Shown here: positions 40,668 to 50,537 of the stretch, one piece after another | How positions within the stretch are numbered: position 1 is the stretch's first letter | Layout of the letters: each line of letters begins with the position of its first letter | Assembly (NCBI GenBank): GCA_029834535.1 | Contig: JAQMWT010000147.1 | Span: forward strand, 1 to 58,393 | Length of the DNA stretch: 58,393 bases | Origin: Chrysophaeum taylorii | Lineage: Eukaryota; Sar; Pelagophyceae; Pelagomonadales; Pelagomonadaceae | Reading direction: 5' to 3' | The notes under the pieces: model-generated | The model's input: only the letters and a program-made list of their open reading frames with translations | Database searches by the model: none | What the model was told of the DNA's origin: nothing | Position numbers and translations under genes: made by a program

Positions 40668-40960
40668 GTGGCATCAAGAAAAGCTTTTGGTGGTTTGTGG
40701 CGTCGAGACTTGCTCGATGGCCTGTCGTGAATTCGGGACATCGGAGAATTCGTCTGATGGTCATCCGAGGACGGAAACTCTACCGGTAACGGCCTGGGCC
40801 AGAAGCCAGAAAACAGTAACTGTCCATGTGACAAAAGTGTGCGGTGTCCCTCCGTTAGAACGTCGGAGTGGTCGTGCTGCATCTTACGTCCTGCTTCTAA
40901 CGATAACAGAGACAGCAGGTGTAGGACACCGTGTGAGCAAACTGGTTGGCTACTATGAAT

Positions 40961-41040
40961 GATTAGGGATCAGCGTGAATACTAGGATAGGGAGAATCCC
41001 CACTTAGTCTGAGATCAGAAAAAACCTCTCTCTCATTTTC
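40961..41040 (+). repeat. Dispersed ~80-bp repeat, copy also at 44047-44125
   Basis: Shared GATTAGGG, GTGAATAC, AGGATAGGG, CCCCACTT and ACCTCTCTCTCA/CCATCTCTCTCA in the same order. Confidence 0.6.
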
Positions 41041-41042
41041 AA

Positions 41043-41366
41043 ACTAACTAAGTAACTTCAGACCCCTCCCGAGCATGGGAGCCAGGCCGGGCCGACAGGA
41101 GCCGGTCCAGAATCACGGGGGTCTGTAGACGAGGAGCGCCGAAAGTTGAGTCGGCGGATAGTGATCATCAGGCTTGTCGCCATGCAATGCGGAGACCGCG
41201 ATGTGACTGACAACCAACTCGTCGATAACGTTCTGTCTGCGCCCCCCGGCCATACCCCGTCCCACTGCGAACGTTCCGGCTACCAACCGGTCGCCCGGGA
41301 GGCGAACAGGTGCCAACCTACGCCGGGAGGGCGGATACCCTCGCAAGGTTCAGGATTCACAAGGTA
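41043..41366 (-). mobile_element. Short LINE derivative (type 2), head-truncated
   Basis: The tail CTAACTAAGTAACTTCAGAC lies at the left; the body matches the 36643 copy but has indels that shorten the ORF to 41113-41346. Confidence 0.7.
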
Positions 41367-41397
41367 CCGTTGTAGTCCGCAAAACTGATGGGCAGGG

Positions 41398-43125
41398 TTA
41401 AGTATTTGTGCACGGGCGTGTTTCCAAAATGAAAGGGTCTTGAAGGTCTTTGAGGCTTCCACGCCCTCCAAGGACGCCGTGGGGCCAGTCCACAGAGGCA
41501 ACAACAGTGGTTGATTGACATACATGGTGGGTGCGTCCCTCGAAGCGCGCAATCAGCTCTTGAGGTCGCGGGCGAGGCTGTCGGCCTCGATGTCGGTCAA
41601 CGGGACGACAACAACGACTACGGCGGGGGGGGCGCCGCGAAGATGGGCCCATCGCTCGAATGAGGGGCAAGACGAGGTAGAATTCCTTGTACTTGGGGTG
41701 CATCCCCGCGTGAGGCTTGAGTATCTCGAGCAGCGCGGGGACGTTCGGGCATCCTGCCGACCGCATTCTGAGGGGCACCGTCTTCTGCACGACACATTGC
41801 GGAAACCGAGCTCGGCCCGGACTTCGGCGGTGTTGTTAAACCAGGCAAACGGGAAATCGTTCGTGAGGTTCTGCGAGACGACGGGCTCATCGGACGGGTT
41901 CATCAGACGGGTTCATCGGTCGGCACTGGGTGATTCTCGAGCCTTTCGCAGCAGCCGCCGCTTGGGCGGTCGAACCAAGCTTGTCGGAACTCGTTCTGCT
42001 CGACGCTCCCGGTTCGCCATCGGTGCGAGTTCTGTTGTGGCGCCCGTACTCGACGACTTGGGTAGTGACTTGATGAACAAGGTGGCAGTGGCGGCGCGAC
42101 GATGCACTTCACCGAGATGCCGGTTTGAAGCCTGCTGGGAATATCGGAAGCAATAGTTGTACGACGGCCGTGGTGGTGCTGTGAGGTCAACAGCATCGTC
42201 GTCTCGCCGCTGCCGTTTGCCAACGTGGCCCTGTATGCGTGTCCGCATTTCCGGCTCGAGCAACACTCATCGCAGGCTGGCGGCGCCAGACCTTCGCTTC
42301 CTCTTCCGGGGTTGTCTTGAGTTGCACCCAACAAGAGGGCGACCGAGCCCTCTCGGCGCGCCGGCATCAACACTGACATCACATTGTACAAACTCAACTT
42401 TCGGCTGCGGTGGAGCCAGGCGTCGATGATGGTGCTTTGGATGATGCCTTGCGGGAGGGATGATGCAAAGGATCGGGATGTTGGCGTCGGATAGATTCGG
42501 CGACGTTGGGATCCATGAGCGTAGCGTCGGTGACGCGCGCGACATTTGGACGGCATCGAGGTCGAACCATTGGGCTGCCTCGAGCTCTATGGGGTTAACT
42601 TGGCGGGGTCGCATCCATGCGCCACGCTCGAAACACTTCCTGATAGCTCGGCGGCTGTCTCACGGCCTTGGCCCGCTTGCCTCAAGCTTGCTGCCTTGCC
42701 GGGACGAGGAGTGGTGGTACACGCGCTTCCGGCCGAAGGCCTCAAGAGCGTCGAGCTCGACCCGACACAGCTCATCGGCCGCTCCGCCTCATAGTAAAGA
42801 CGCCCACGAGATGACCAGATTGACCCTGGAGCTCCGGTGGGAACTCCTCGATGACGACATCCAAGATTTGCTTCTCCAGCTCCAGGAAGAACTTGTGGAT
42901 GTCCTGCATCTCGACTTTTCTCCCATATGCGTGGAACACGCCAGCATCGTCGGCATCTTTGAACAGGGAGGTAACCTTGGAAACAGGGCCTCTTGGAGCA
43001 AGGTGTCGCGGCTCACCCCACAGCAATATGACAGTACCTCGATGCGCACTGCTTGCCGGCGCAAATCCTCAGATAAATCAGCCGCAAACTCGAACAATGA
43101 AGTGTCCGTCATCCTCCGTTCCAAC
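41398..43125 (-). pseudogene. Unrecognised coding relic
   Basis: Minus-strand frames with coding character follow one another: MTDTSLFEFAADLSEDLRRQ near 43110, then SKVTSLFKDADDAGVFHAYG and MQDIHKFFLELEKQILDVVI near 42830-42980, a Cys/His-containing region near 42230-42290, and VSQNLTNDFPFAWFNNTAEV plus MHPKYKEFYLVLPLIRAMGP near 41650-41890. Frame changes at several points show decay or unrecognised introns. No catalytic motif was identified; it could be a transposase relic or a degraded host gene. Confidence 0.3.
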
Positions 43126-43408
43126 GAAAGCTCGTTGCAGGCGAAACCAGAACCGATCCGCTGCCCCTAAAAGCGTCTACGGCCGCGAAATCGACAATGA
43201 AGGGGAGTTTGTCGGGTTAGGGGCACGCCTCGGGCGCTCTGGGCGACGCACTCGCAGTGTCCATCATCCTCCGTTCCGAGAAAGCTCGTTGCAGGCGAAA
43301 CTAGAACCGATCCGCTGCCCCTAAAAGCTTCTACGACGGGGAAATCGATAATGAGGGGGAGTTTGTCGGGTTAGGGGCACGCCTCGGGCGCTCTGGGCGA
43401 CGCACTGC
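43101..43408 (+). repeat. Tandem duplication, two ~155-bp units
   Basis: Units start AGTGTCCGTCATCCTCCGTT (43101) and AGTGTCCATCATCCTCCGTT (43256) and share GATCCGCTGCCCCTAAAAGC and GGGGCACGCCTCGGGCGCTC. Confidence 0.85.
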
Positions 43409-43470
43409 GGCGTCGAAAGCCGGCCTCGGCTCCGACGCGAAATTGGCGTAAGAGAGAATTTGACGTGTAG

Positions 43471-43820
43471 GGTAACTAACTAACTTCAGACCTCTCCCGA
43501 GCATGGGAGCCAGGCCGGACCGACAGGAGCCAGTCCGGAATCACGGGCCTGTAGACGAGGGGCGCCGAAAGGTGGGTCGGCGGAGAGTGACCATCAAGCT
43601 TGTCGCCATGCGACGAGGAGACCGCGATGTGACTGACAACCAACTCGTCGATAACCTTCCGTCTGCGCCCCCCGGCCATACCCCGCCCCACTGCGAACGT
43701 TCCGGCTGCCAACCGGCCCGCCCGGGAGGCGAATAGGTGCCAACCTACGCCGGGAGGGCGGATGCCCTCGCAAGGCTCAGGATTCATGAGGCACCGTCCT
43801 CCATCGCAACCATGCGGTTT
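43471..43820 (-). mobile_element. Short LINE derivative (type 2) with intact ORF
   Basis: The (CTAA)n tail is at 43471. The 103-codon ORF starts at 43787 (an upstream in-frame ATG exists at 43823). A head-only fragment (CCTCCATCGCAACCATGCGG) follows at 43864-43910. Confidence 0.8.
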
Positions 43821-43925
43821 CACGTTATTAACGGCTAAGGATTAGGGTTACAAGTTTTGCGGCCTCCATCGCAACCATGCGGTCGGCGATCAGGGTTTAG
43901 GATTTCTCTAAGTTCCATTCTCCCT

Positions 43926-44262
43926 CTTTCTCGCGGAATAAAAAGTAGAGCATGATAATTACCTGCTACCGCACAGTCGCAGAGCGCACGTGCGGTAGCG
44001 CAAAAACTGCGAAACTAGATACACCGGAGTACCTGCGCGTGTGGCTGATTAGGGGTAAGTGTGAATACAAGGATAGGGGAGGTCCCCACTTGGATATCTG
44101 AGAAAACCATCTCTCTCAATTGCTTTCGCCCACTTTCTCGCGGAATAAAAGTAGAGCATGGTAATTGCCTGCTCCCTCACAGTAGCAGAGGCAGGGCGCA
44201 CACGTGCGGTAGCGCAAAAACTGCGCCACTAGACACATTGGTGTAGTACCTGCGCTTGTTCT
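43926..44262 (+). repeat. Tandem duplication, ~207-bp period
   Basis: CGCGGAATAAAA.GTAGAGCAT, ACGTGCGGTAGCGCAAAAAC and GTACCTGCGC recur in order from 43931 and from 44138. Confidence 0.75.
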
Positions 44263-44919
44263 ACCTATCGGCACAGGGTTTTCTGTCTATAACAAGACGT
44301 AGCGGACCTTGGCTTTTCCGGGTGACAGACTTGCTGGGTTCGGAATAGAGTATTTGTACACCCACTACCTAACAGGACTCCGACATCCACGTTGGCTACT
44401 CCAGGAGTCCATCGCCAAGTCCGCTCCCCAAGTTTAGCATTGCCACGACGTAGACTGGGCACAAAGTCCCTGCATGTTCGAACACGGGAGCTAAGTCGCG
44501 ACCTTATGCAAAAACGAAGCCCAGCAGCGGACCTCTAGTGGTACAATGAGAGCTCGCTGAAGTCATCGACCTTAGGCCAGCCAACTCCTATAATTTTGCG
44601 CATCAGTCGCGGGGTCACAAAATTGTTTTGCTTGTTGACTGCTCGACATTGCGCACCAAACCCGACCAAGAACAAACGGAGCCTGAAATTACAGCATAAA
44701 ACAGATGTGTGTCACGCATCATTTATCTACACAGTGTTTTTTCTACACAAAAAAAAACTGTGTTTTGAATACACAGTGTTTTGGCCGCTCACTCGTGTAA
44801 AATCCGCGTGCATCTTGGACTTTTTGGTAAAAGTGTTTCAGTAATTTGAATGGTGCTATTCGAGTGTTTTCAATAATCTGAATAGTCCGGCAGCCTCACG
44901 AATCCTATGCCGCAAGCGG
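44263..44919. other. Non-coding stretch with a long A/T hairpin
   Basis: Positions ~44731-44766 fold as ACACAGTGTTTTTT / AAAAAAAAACTGTGT around CTACAC. ACACAGTGTTTT repeats again at 44780. At ~44845-44885 a ~27-bp imperfect tandem (GTGTTTCAGTAATTTGAAT / GTGTTTTCAATAATCTGAAT) follows. No gene seen. Confidence 0.5.
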
Positions 44920-45690
44920 TCAATGATGATCACTATTTTGAAACATGTCCGCAGCGCGGACGTACCGGCTAAATTCAATACAGAAGGCTTGAACCTCGAT
45001 GAAGAGATCTTGCACATTAAGTATCTTGTTTCGAATCAAGGACTGCAAAAAAACGCACACCAGCCGAACCAGGCGATTTTGCATGTACTTGTCTTTAATG
45101 TTCTCACACGAGGATATACAGTTGGATATGTAGAGATGTATGAATTCGGTTGGCAACTCAACGGCAGTTGTCAGGCGATTCACAACTTCCATGGAGTGGA
45201 GCGACATATTCATGCTGACGAGTGCGGACAAGTATTCTGTAATTTGACTTGAGTTCATCAACTTAATTAGGCATTCTATAGCTATTAGTGGATTGTTTTC
45301 AACCAGTTGTGGCAGCCGGTGTGGTGTGAGTCCGCAGTGGTAGACTAATCTAGCCTCCATATTCAATTCAGCCAGGGTGTGTTGTTGCTGCGAAGGAAGT
45401 AATGGTCCCTGGAACGCCTTACACATCAGATCACGCAATTCTATGCACTTCGCCATTGTGACGTCATCAAATTGCACGGATTCTTCCTCTCTCACAAGCT
45501 CGCCGTGCATAGACTCCATGCTTTCTGAAAGGTTGAACCATTCCAATTCGAGGTCACTGAATGCGACGAGCGGTGGTTGAGGTCGAGAAAAAGTGTACAC
45601 TGGCAACACCGAGTCCGTAGGACACATCTCTTCAGGTTTCGGTCTTGACAACAATGTCTTTAAAGGTCGACTGCTTGACAACAACGTCAT
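44920..45690 (-). CDS. CNOT11: CCR4-NOT subunit CNOT11, C-terminal part
   Basis: ATG at 45690; 256 codons with no intron or stop. Residues from about 110 on match the conserved CNOT11 C-terminal domain: [100 protein letters not shown] and [16 protein letters not shown]. In known orthologues this domain belongs to the CNOT10-CNOT11 module of the mRNA deadenylase complex. The N-terminal half of the protein is missing: upstream of the ATG the frame is open only to a TAA at the Harbinger terminus (45699-45725). The usual REAAGLFRLLK end is replaced by [13 protein letters not shown]. It is either the last exon of a host gene or a captured or truncated copy. It is the only clear host-type gene in the window. 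Confidence 0.93.
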   Translation of the reverse strand: MTLLSSSRPLKTLLSRPKPEEMCPTDSVLPVYTFSRPQPPLVAFSDLELEWFNLSESMESMHGELVREEESVQFDDVTMAKCIELRDLMCKAFQGPLLPSQQQHTLAELNMEARLVYHCGLTPHRLPQLVENNPLIAIECLIKLMNSSQITEYLSALVSMNMSLHSMEVVNRLTTAVELPTEFIHLYISNCISSCENIKDKYMQNRLVRLVCVFLQSLIRNKILNVQDLFIEVQAFCIEFSRYVRAADMFQNSDHH

Positions 45691-45725
45691 ATCCACTTTC
45701 CACCGTTTTCTACCGGGTTAATTAA

Positions 45726-47327
45726 GGCCCGTTCTCCACCAGATCAAAAGTTGCAAAATTTGCGAAGTTCCTTTTTTTGCAACTTTACGCACCCGTTCTC
45801 CACCGGGGAGGGCAAAGTTAAAAGCGAAATGGTCAAATCTGCTAAGTTCTTCGATGACGGCGAGCGGAAGAGGAGGCTCGAGCGGAAAAGGATGCTCGAG
45901 GCCGTCTCACGAGTTGTAAAACGTCATCGCCTCATTGCGCTCGTGGATTGCGACGAGCGGGGCGCAGCGGCACGCCGCGGGCCCACGCCGCTGCCTGTTG
46001 TCCACCAAAACCCTGTGTATCCGCCAAAACGTGCGAGCGCATAGCTTTAAGATACACATTTTTTTCTGGTCGGGAACGGGAGTTCAGAGGGGCGCAGAGG
46101 TCAAGCGGGCGCATATGGGCGCGCAGATCGGCAAACTTTTTCTTGATCGTGGTGGCGCTGGCGATATGGCCAGGGCTGGGGAACGGAGTGAGATCGAAGA
46201 GGTTCGTGTCGAGCTGGCGTCGAGCGTGTTGAAGGTAGCGGCCGCCTTTTTCCAGAACCAGTTGGTGTCCTCAGCGTCCGGCTCGGCCCGCGTCGCCGTC
46301 TGGTCCCGCAAGAGAAAGTCGGTCCCCAGCTTGACAAAGTCGTTGACCATCCGCGGGTGGCTGTGCTGGCGGGTCCAGTGCTGAGTCGCAGGAGGTGGCG
46401 GCTAATTCGGGCTGATCTGAGAGTGCGACAGCTGCGTTCGTACAGGCATGGCAGGAACACCGAGCGCAGCTGGTCCCCGTACGACCGTGTACGCGGTGTC
46501 GGCGCCGGCTTCGTTCCAGTCGTCGTCCTCGTCGTTCGGTGATTCATGCCTCGCCAGTCAGTCAACCAATGCCCGCCAGTTCCTATTCGAGGCGCGCAGC
46601 GCTTCCTTTCCGAGAATTTCAGCCCGCCCCCCTATCTCCGTCTTCAAGGAAGTGTTGTCGGGGCACGTACCACGCGGATACCAGGCCTGCTTGGTCATGG
46701 GGGTCCACCCGGGCGCGATCGACCGCAACGCCGACCGCTTCTGCTCTTCCGACACCCCTCGAGCCATCAACTTGGCGTTCGAAACAACTTCGATCGAGTT
46801 TGAGGGGGTGCCTGGCTAGGGTCCGAGGATGGATGACGTCATTCACAGTATCCCCTAACACTCCCCCCAAACCTCCGCCTCCAGGGTCGGATAAGAAAGT
46901 TCGTACGAGCCGTTAACTATGTTTCAGTTTGTACTAAGACATACTCAACGGATCGCTGAGCTATGTTCATTTGTACTCAAGCAGTATGTACCGCCACGCC
47001 GCGAGATCGTCGCGATGGAACTAGTCCCCATAGTGAAGTCGGCATCCTTTCGCCCCCTCACGCAAAAAAAGGGAAAAGCCCACGCGTTGTAGGACCCGTC
47101 GTTGCGGCGCGGGCTAGTCTCGTTTTCTTATCCGACCCTACTAAATCTAACAATATATGCCGCGTTGGGCTAATTGACGTTCAGCCTACAATGCTGTAAA
47201 ATCCCAAACGTAGGTTTCTCGGACAATTATTAGGGCTCGAAAATAAGGGCCTAAAAATCAAAGTTGACAAAATCGAACTTAGCAAATCCTGCAACTTTGA
47301 TTATTTGAAGCCGGTGGAGAACGGCTC
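45726..47327. mobile_element. Harbinger-type element B, TSD TAA, abutting a third terminus
   Basis: Ends are GGCCCGTTCTCCACC (45726) and inverted GAGCCGTTCTCCACC (47327), flanked by TAA at 45723-45725 and 47328-47330. Right after the second TAA another terminus starts (GACCCGTTCTTTACGGG at 47331), and left of the first TAA a partial one (CCGTTTTCTACCGGGT, ~45701-45716). Several related elements thus abut at TAA sites. The only coding part is the minus-strand relic at 46084-46770. A Helitron module fragment (reverse of GCTAAGAGGGGGGTGTGTGT) lies at 47394-47436. Confidence 0.75.
46084..46770 (-). pseudogene. PGW-domain accessory ORF of element B
   Basis: It starts MMARGVSEEQKRSALRSIAP at 46770 and matches the N-terminal block of the ORF at 13385 (IAPGW.PMTKQ, P.NTSLKTEI, NWRALVDW). 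A TGA replaces the Trp codon at 46556-46558 (ALVD-stop-LARHES), and the later part is frameshifted. Downstream readings include NDFVKLGTDFLLRDQ and NWFWKKAAATFNTLDASSTR. Confidence 0.5.
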
Positions 47328-47655
47328 TAAGACCCGTTCTTTACGGGCGTACAAGTACTTAATTTTGAAATATGAGTACGTGACAATGACATGCTCCCCA
47401 CACACACCCCCCTCTTAGCGGTCGACATTTAAAGACGATGAGGTAGGTATGCGCAAAATTAGAGATATAAGCCGAGAGGAAGCGAAAAAAGCAGCCCTTA
47501 ACAGTGTTAAGGGCTGGCAAATAAATAACACCACGTCGCAGCTACCTACCTACCTCTCTACACACATACATACTGACTTTAAGTATTATCAACGCTAACG
47601 CTAGGTCTCGGCTTAGCAGCTTCGAAGGCTGGCCAGCGCTGGCCAAGGGTGCCAG

Positions 47656-48380
47656 ATGAGCGCGGAGCTGCCTTGTTACGGTTATGAGAAGGGAAAGAAG
47701 CAGGCGACGTGGCCGCCGGTGGCCGCGGGTTCAAAGTTTTGTGTGAAGGCGACGAAGTCGGACTGGGAAAAGGCTTGTGTGCATGGCGCTGTGACCGTAA
47801 CTTTCGAAGTGACGAGCCGTGGGGTCCGATGCTGCGAGTCCGAGTGCACGTCCAGTGATTTCGGCGAGTCGAACGCCGCGGACGGCGCGAGCACGACGGC
47901 GTCTCTGTTCCACTGCGACAAACGTATTAAGTCATAGCACTCGCCGGCGAAGACGACAACATATTTAAGTCAAAGCACTCGCCAGCGAAGAAGACGACTG
48001 CGGCGCGCTCGATCACAAGTTTCTTCCAGCCGCAACCAAAACGCCCTAAGGTGAACGAATCGACCGGAGTGAACGAACCGGCCACGGTTCCATTTGGTGG
48101 CGCTCGTGATGATGAGGAGATGAAGGATATCGGGGACGACGACGACGAAGACGATGAAGACGCCGACGACGACGACGTTCTCATGCAAGAGCGGCAACCA
48201 ATCGCTTCCTTGTCGGGCGAAGCCCCGGCCCTGGCTGAGTCCCACGAATTCGACGACGAGGACGAGGACTTCATGAGTGATAAAAAAATAAACGACGACA
48301 ACGTCGTCGTCGACCTCTACAGGGACGACGACGACGTCGTCGTCGACCTCTGCGGCGACGACGTCAGTGTCGTCCGGTGA
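47656..48380 (+). pseudogene. Acidic ORF with PIP-box-like and NLS-like motifs
   Basis: ATG at 47656 opens a 93-codon frame (MSAELPCYGYEKGKKQATWP) with a Cys-containing segment RGVRCCESECTSSD and a stop at 47937. In another frame, from ~47930 to 48380, a second ORF reads LAGEDDNIFKSKHSPAKKTT, then ARSITSFFQPQPKRPKV, then Asp/Glu-rich blocks (DDDDEDDEDADDDD). SITSFF followed by QPQPKRPK resembles a PCNA-interacting (PIP) box next to a nuclear localisation signal, though the leading Gln is Ala here. A one-base shift or short intron near 47930 could join the two frames. I do not recognise the protein. Confidence 0.35.
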
Positions 48381-48721
48381 GGCGGGTTCGACTGCAAGTC
48401 ATCCTCCTCAAGATCGTGTCGCTCTTGCTGTTGCCCGCAGCGTCCGGCTCTGCTTCGATACTACCAGAAGACTCGACAACAACGGCGGGACCGAGACCCC
48501 GTTCGCGGAAGTCCAAGGGGAGCTCCCGGCCCCGCTGACTCTGTGCGCCGGCCTCCCCTGGCCGGGTCCGCTTCCCTTCATTAACACATACTAACTGCCT
48601 GGTTGTTAGCGTCCACGACGGTCCGCTGCTTGCGGTCGATGCTGCAACTTTCTTCTAACGATGCCTCGATGTCGCGTACGGGATCGTCCACCAAGTCCAC
48701 GAAGTCACCAGCGCCCCGACA

Positions 48722-49027
48722 CTACTGGTCTTCTTCATCGTCAGCGGTCCCCGCGTCAACTCCACTCAATCCCACAATCTCACCGAGCGGCCTGAACATG
48801 TTCACGCCGGCCGCAGCCTTTTGATCGAAGTCGACATCGACTGCGCCGTAAAATGGCGACTCCCCAGCGTCGACTGCAAGTGGAATTTCCGCAGCACGTG
48901 TTGCGCCCTTGCGCCAAGCGTTTGGCACGGAGACCATGTTCACATCGACACGCGAGCGGTCCTCTTCGAACTCCGGGCGCTGCGCCATCGCGCGACAAAG
49001 CGTAGGCGCGCCGTCAGTACCACTCAT
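48722..49027 (-). CDS. Hypothetical small acidic ORF
   Basis: 101 codons from ATG at 49027 (MSGTDGAPTLCRAMAQRPEF) ending GTADDEEDQ; the reading continues after the stop as DFVDLVDDPVRDIEASLEES. No family recognised. Confidence 0.25.
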   Translation of the reverse strand: MSGTDGAPTLCRAMAQRPEFEEDRSRVDVNMVSVPNAWRKGATRAAEIPLAVDAGESPFYGAVDVDFDQKAAAGVNMFRPLGEIVGLSGVDAGTADDEEDQ

Positions 49028-49926
49028 CGCCTCCTAACGACCGAAATCGCTACGAAATGGTGTCGGGGATTGCTTTTTTTGCTGCCCCTTGATTTTAGCC
49101 CTACAGGCGGGTCGACACTGGAAATCACCCGACACTACGAATTACCCGCTCTTTCGAAACTCAGCATCCGCAGCTAGGAAGGGGCCACCAGAGCCAAGCC
49201 GAAGGTGGCGAAGCGCCCCAAGGCACGGGAGGTGCCTGGCGGGCCCCTGTGATAGCCCGGGGGAAGCGGCAGCGAGAAAAAACGGCTCCGAAGCGAGTTT
49301 TCAACAAGATAACGGCTGCGTTGGACGCGGAAAATAAACACCAGCAGCAGAAAGTCTTCGCGGAGGCCTTAGCGTATTGCGAGAAGGAGGGAGTAGGGGC
49401 CAAGAAGTGCATGACTGACCACCCAGAGTGGATTGAGCTCATCACCTGGAGACAGCTCGACGATAGACTGAAGGAGCGTGTTTTGTTTGATGAAACAGCC
49501 GCGACGCACACTCGCTCGGACCGGATGTCGCTCACGCCGAAGGAGGAGCAGGCGCCTGTGAAATGGATTGTTGAGAGCAACAAGGCCCGCGCCGCGCCAA
49601 GCTGCGAAGAGATTGGAGTCAAAGTGCGCCATATTTTACTCAATCGTCGACTTCAGAACCGGCGCGGCGGACGCAAGAAAGTCCGCTCAACAACGCCAAC
49701 TACAAACTTATGTGCGGCCATTCGCCCTCGGAATAATTATTCATACGTTTCTTCGCCCGCAACTCGCACCGGATCAGCACGAAGATCAAGTAAAATAATC
49801 GAGGTGAAGCGTGCCGCCGTGAACTGCGACGAGATGGTCGAGGAGTACTTTGCGGGCATCCACGGACTTCGAGCCGAGCTCAAGGCCGCGGGGATTATGG
49901 ACGAGCACGGCGCCATGTCGGACCCC

Positions 49927-50256
49927 TGTAGTGGTTTTCTCAGATACCCGCCCCTCCTGGCCGGACCGGGGGCCTCAACAACCCTTCCCCCCAACCCGAA
50001 CCGCGGGTGAAACCACCACACGCCCGATCTCAGCGTGATACCTCACGCCATCACGAAATCGGACAATCAAAAGAGGGTAATAGCAAGAAGACATCAAGAA
50101 AGCAACACAAATGCCTGGTACATAGGGTTCAGTGGAAGCGCAGGTGAGGGTGTCAAGATGACACCCCCCCCATAATTGCAAGGTCAGTACCAGGGCAACA
50201 ACCAGGGTAAGTCATGTGGCAGGCAGGCAAGTGGGGGAATGGGCGTTACTGCCACA
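49927..50256 (-). repeat. 3' LTR of the gag-only element
   Basis: 330 bp, matching 52415-52744 except at six bases. Confidence 0.95.
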
Positions 50257-50537
50257 TAAGCCCCCTACTTGAGATGAAGTCATCCTCGACTTCAAAGGGT
50301 GACGAAGGTCACGCTCACGAATGGTACGATAAGCTCGGTGAGCTACATCAGCAGGAACTGTGTTGCTGTGGAGGCCGAAGTTACTGACGAGGACATCAAT
50401 TTCATTCAGGCGAAAGTCAGGCACAAGGTTCACAGCCGTCCATATTCGTTCGTAGGCGAGTGAATCTACCTCAATCGTGGTCTTTGTCTTCTGGTCTTAA
50501 GCGTCATTCTTCAGCAGAAGCGGTCGCAAAACAAACG

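Noticed and set aside
43840..43910. Telomere-like GGGTTTAGG / CCCTAA strings
   Set aside because: Only isolated units, mostly part of the 5' end of the short LINE derivatives; no array.
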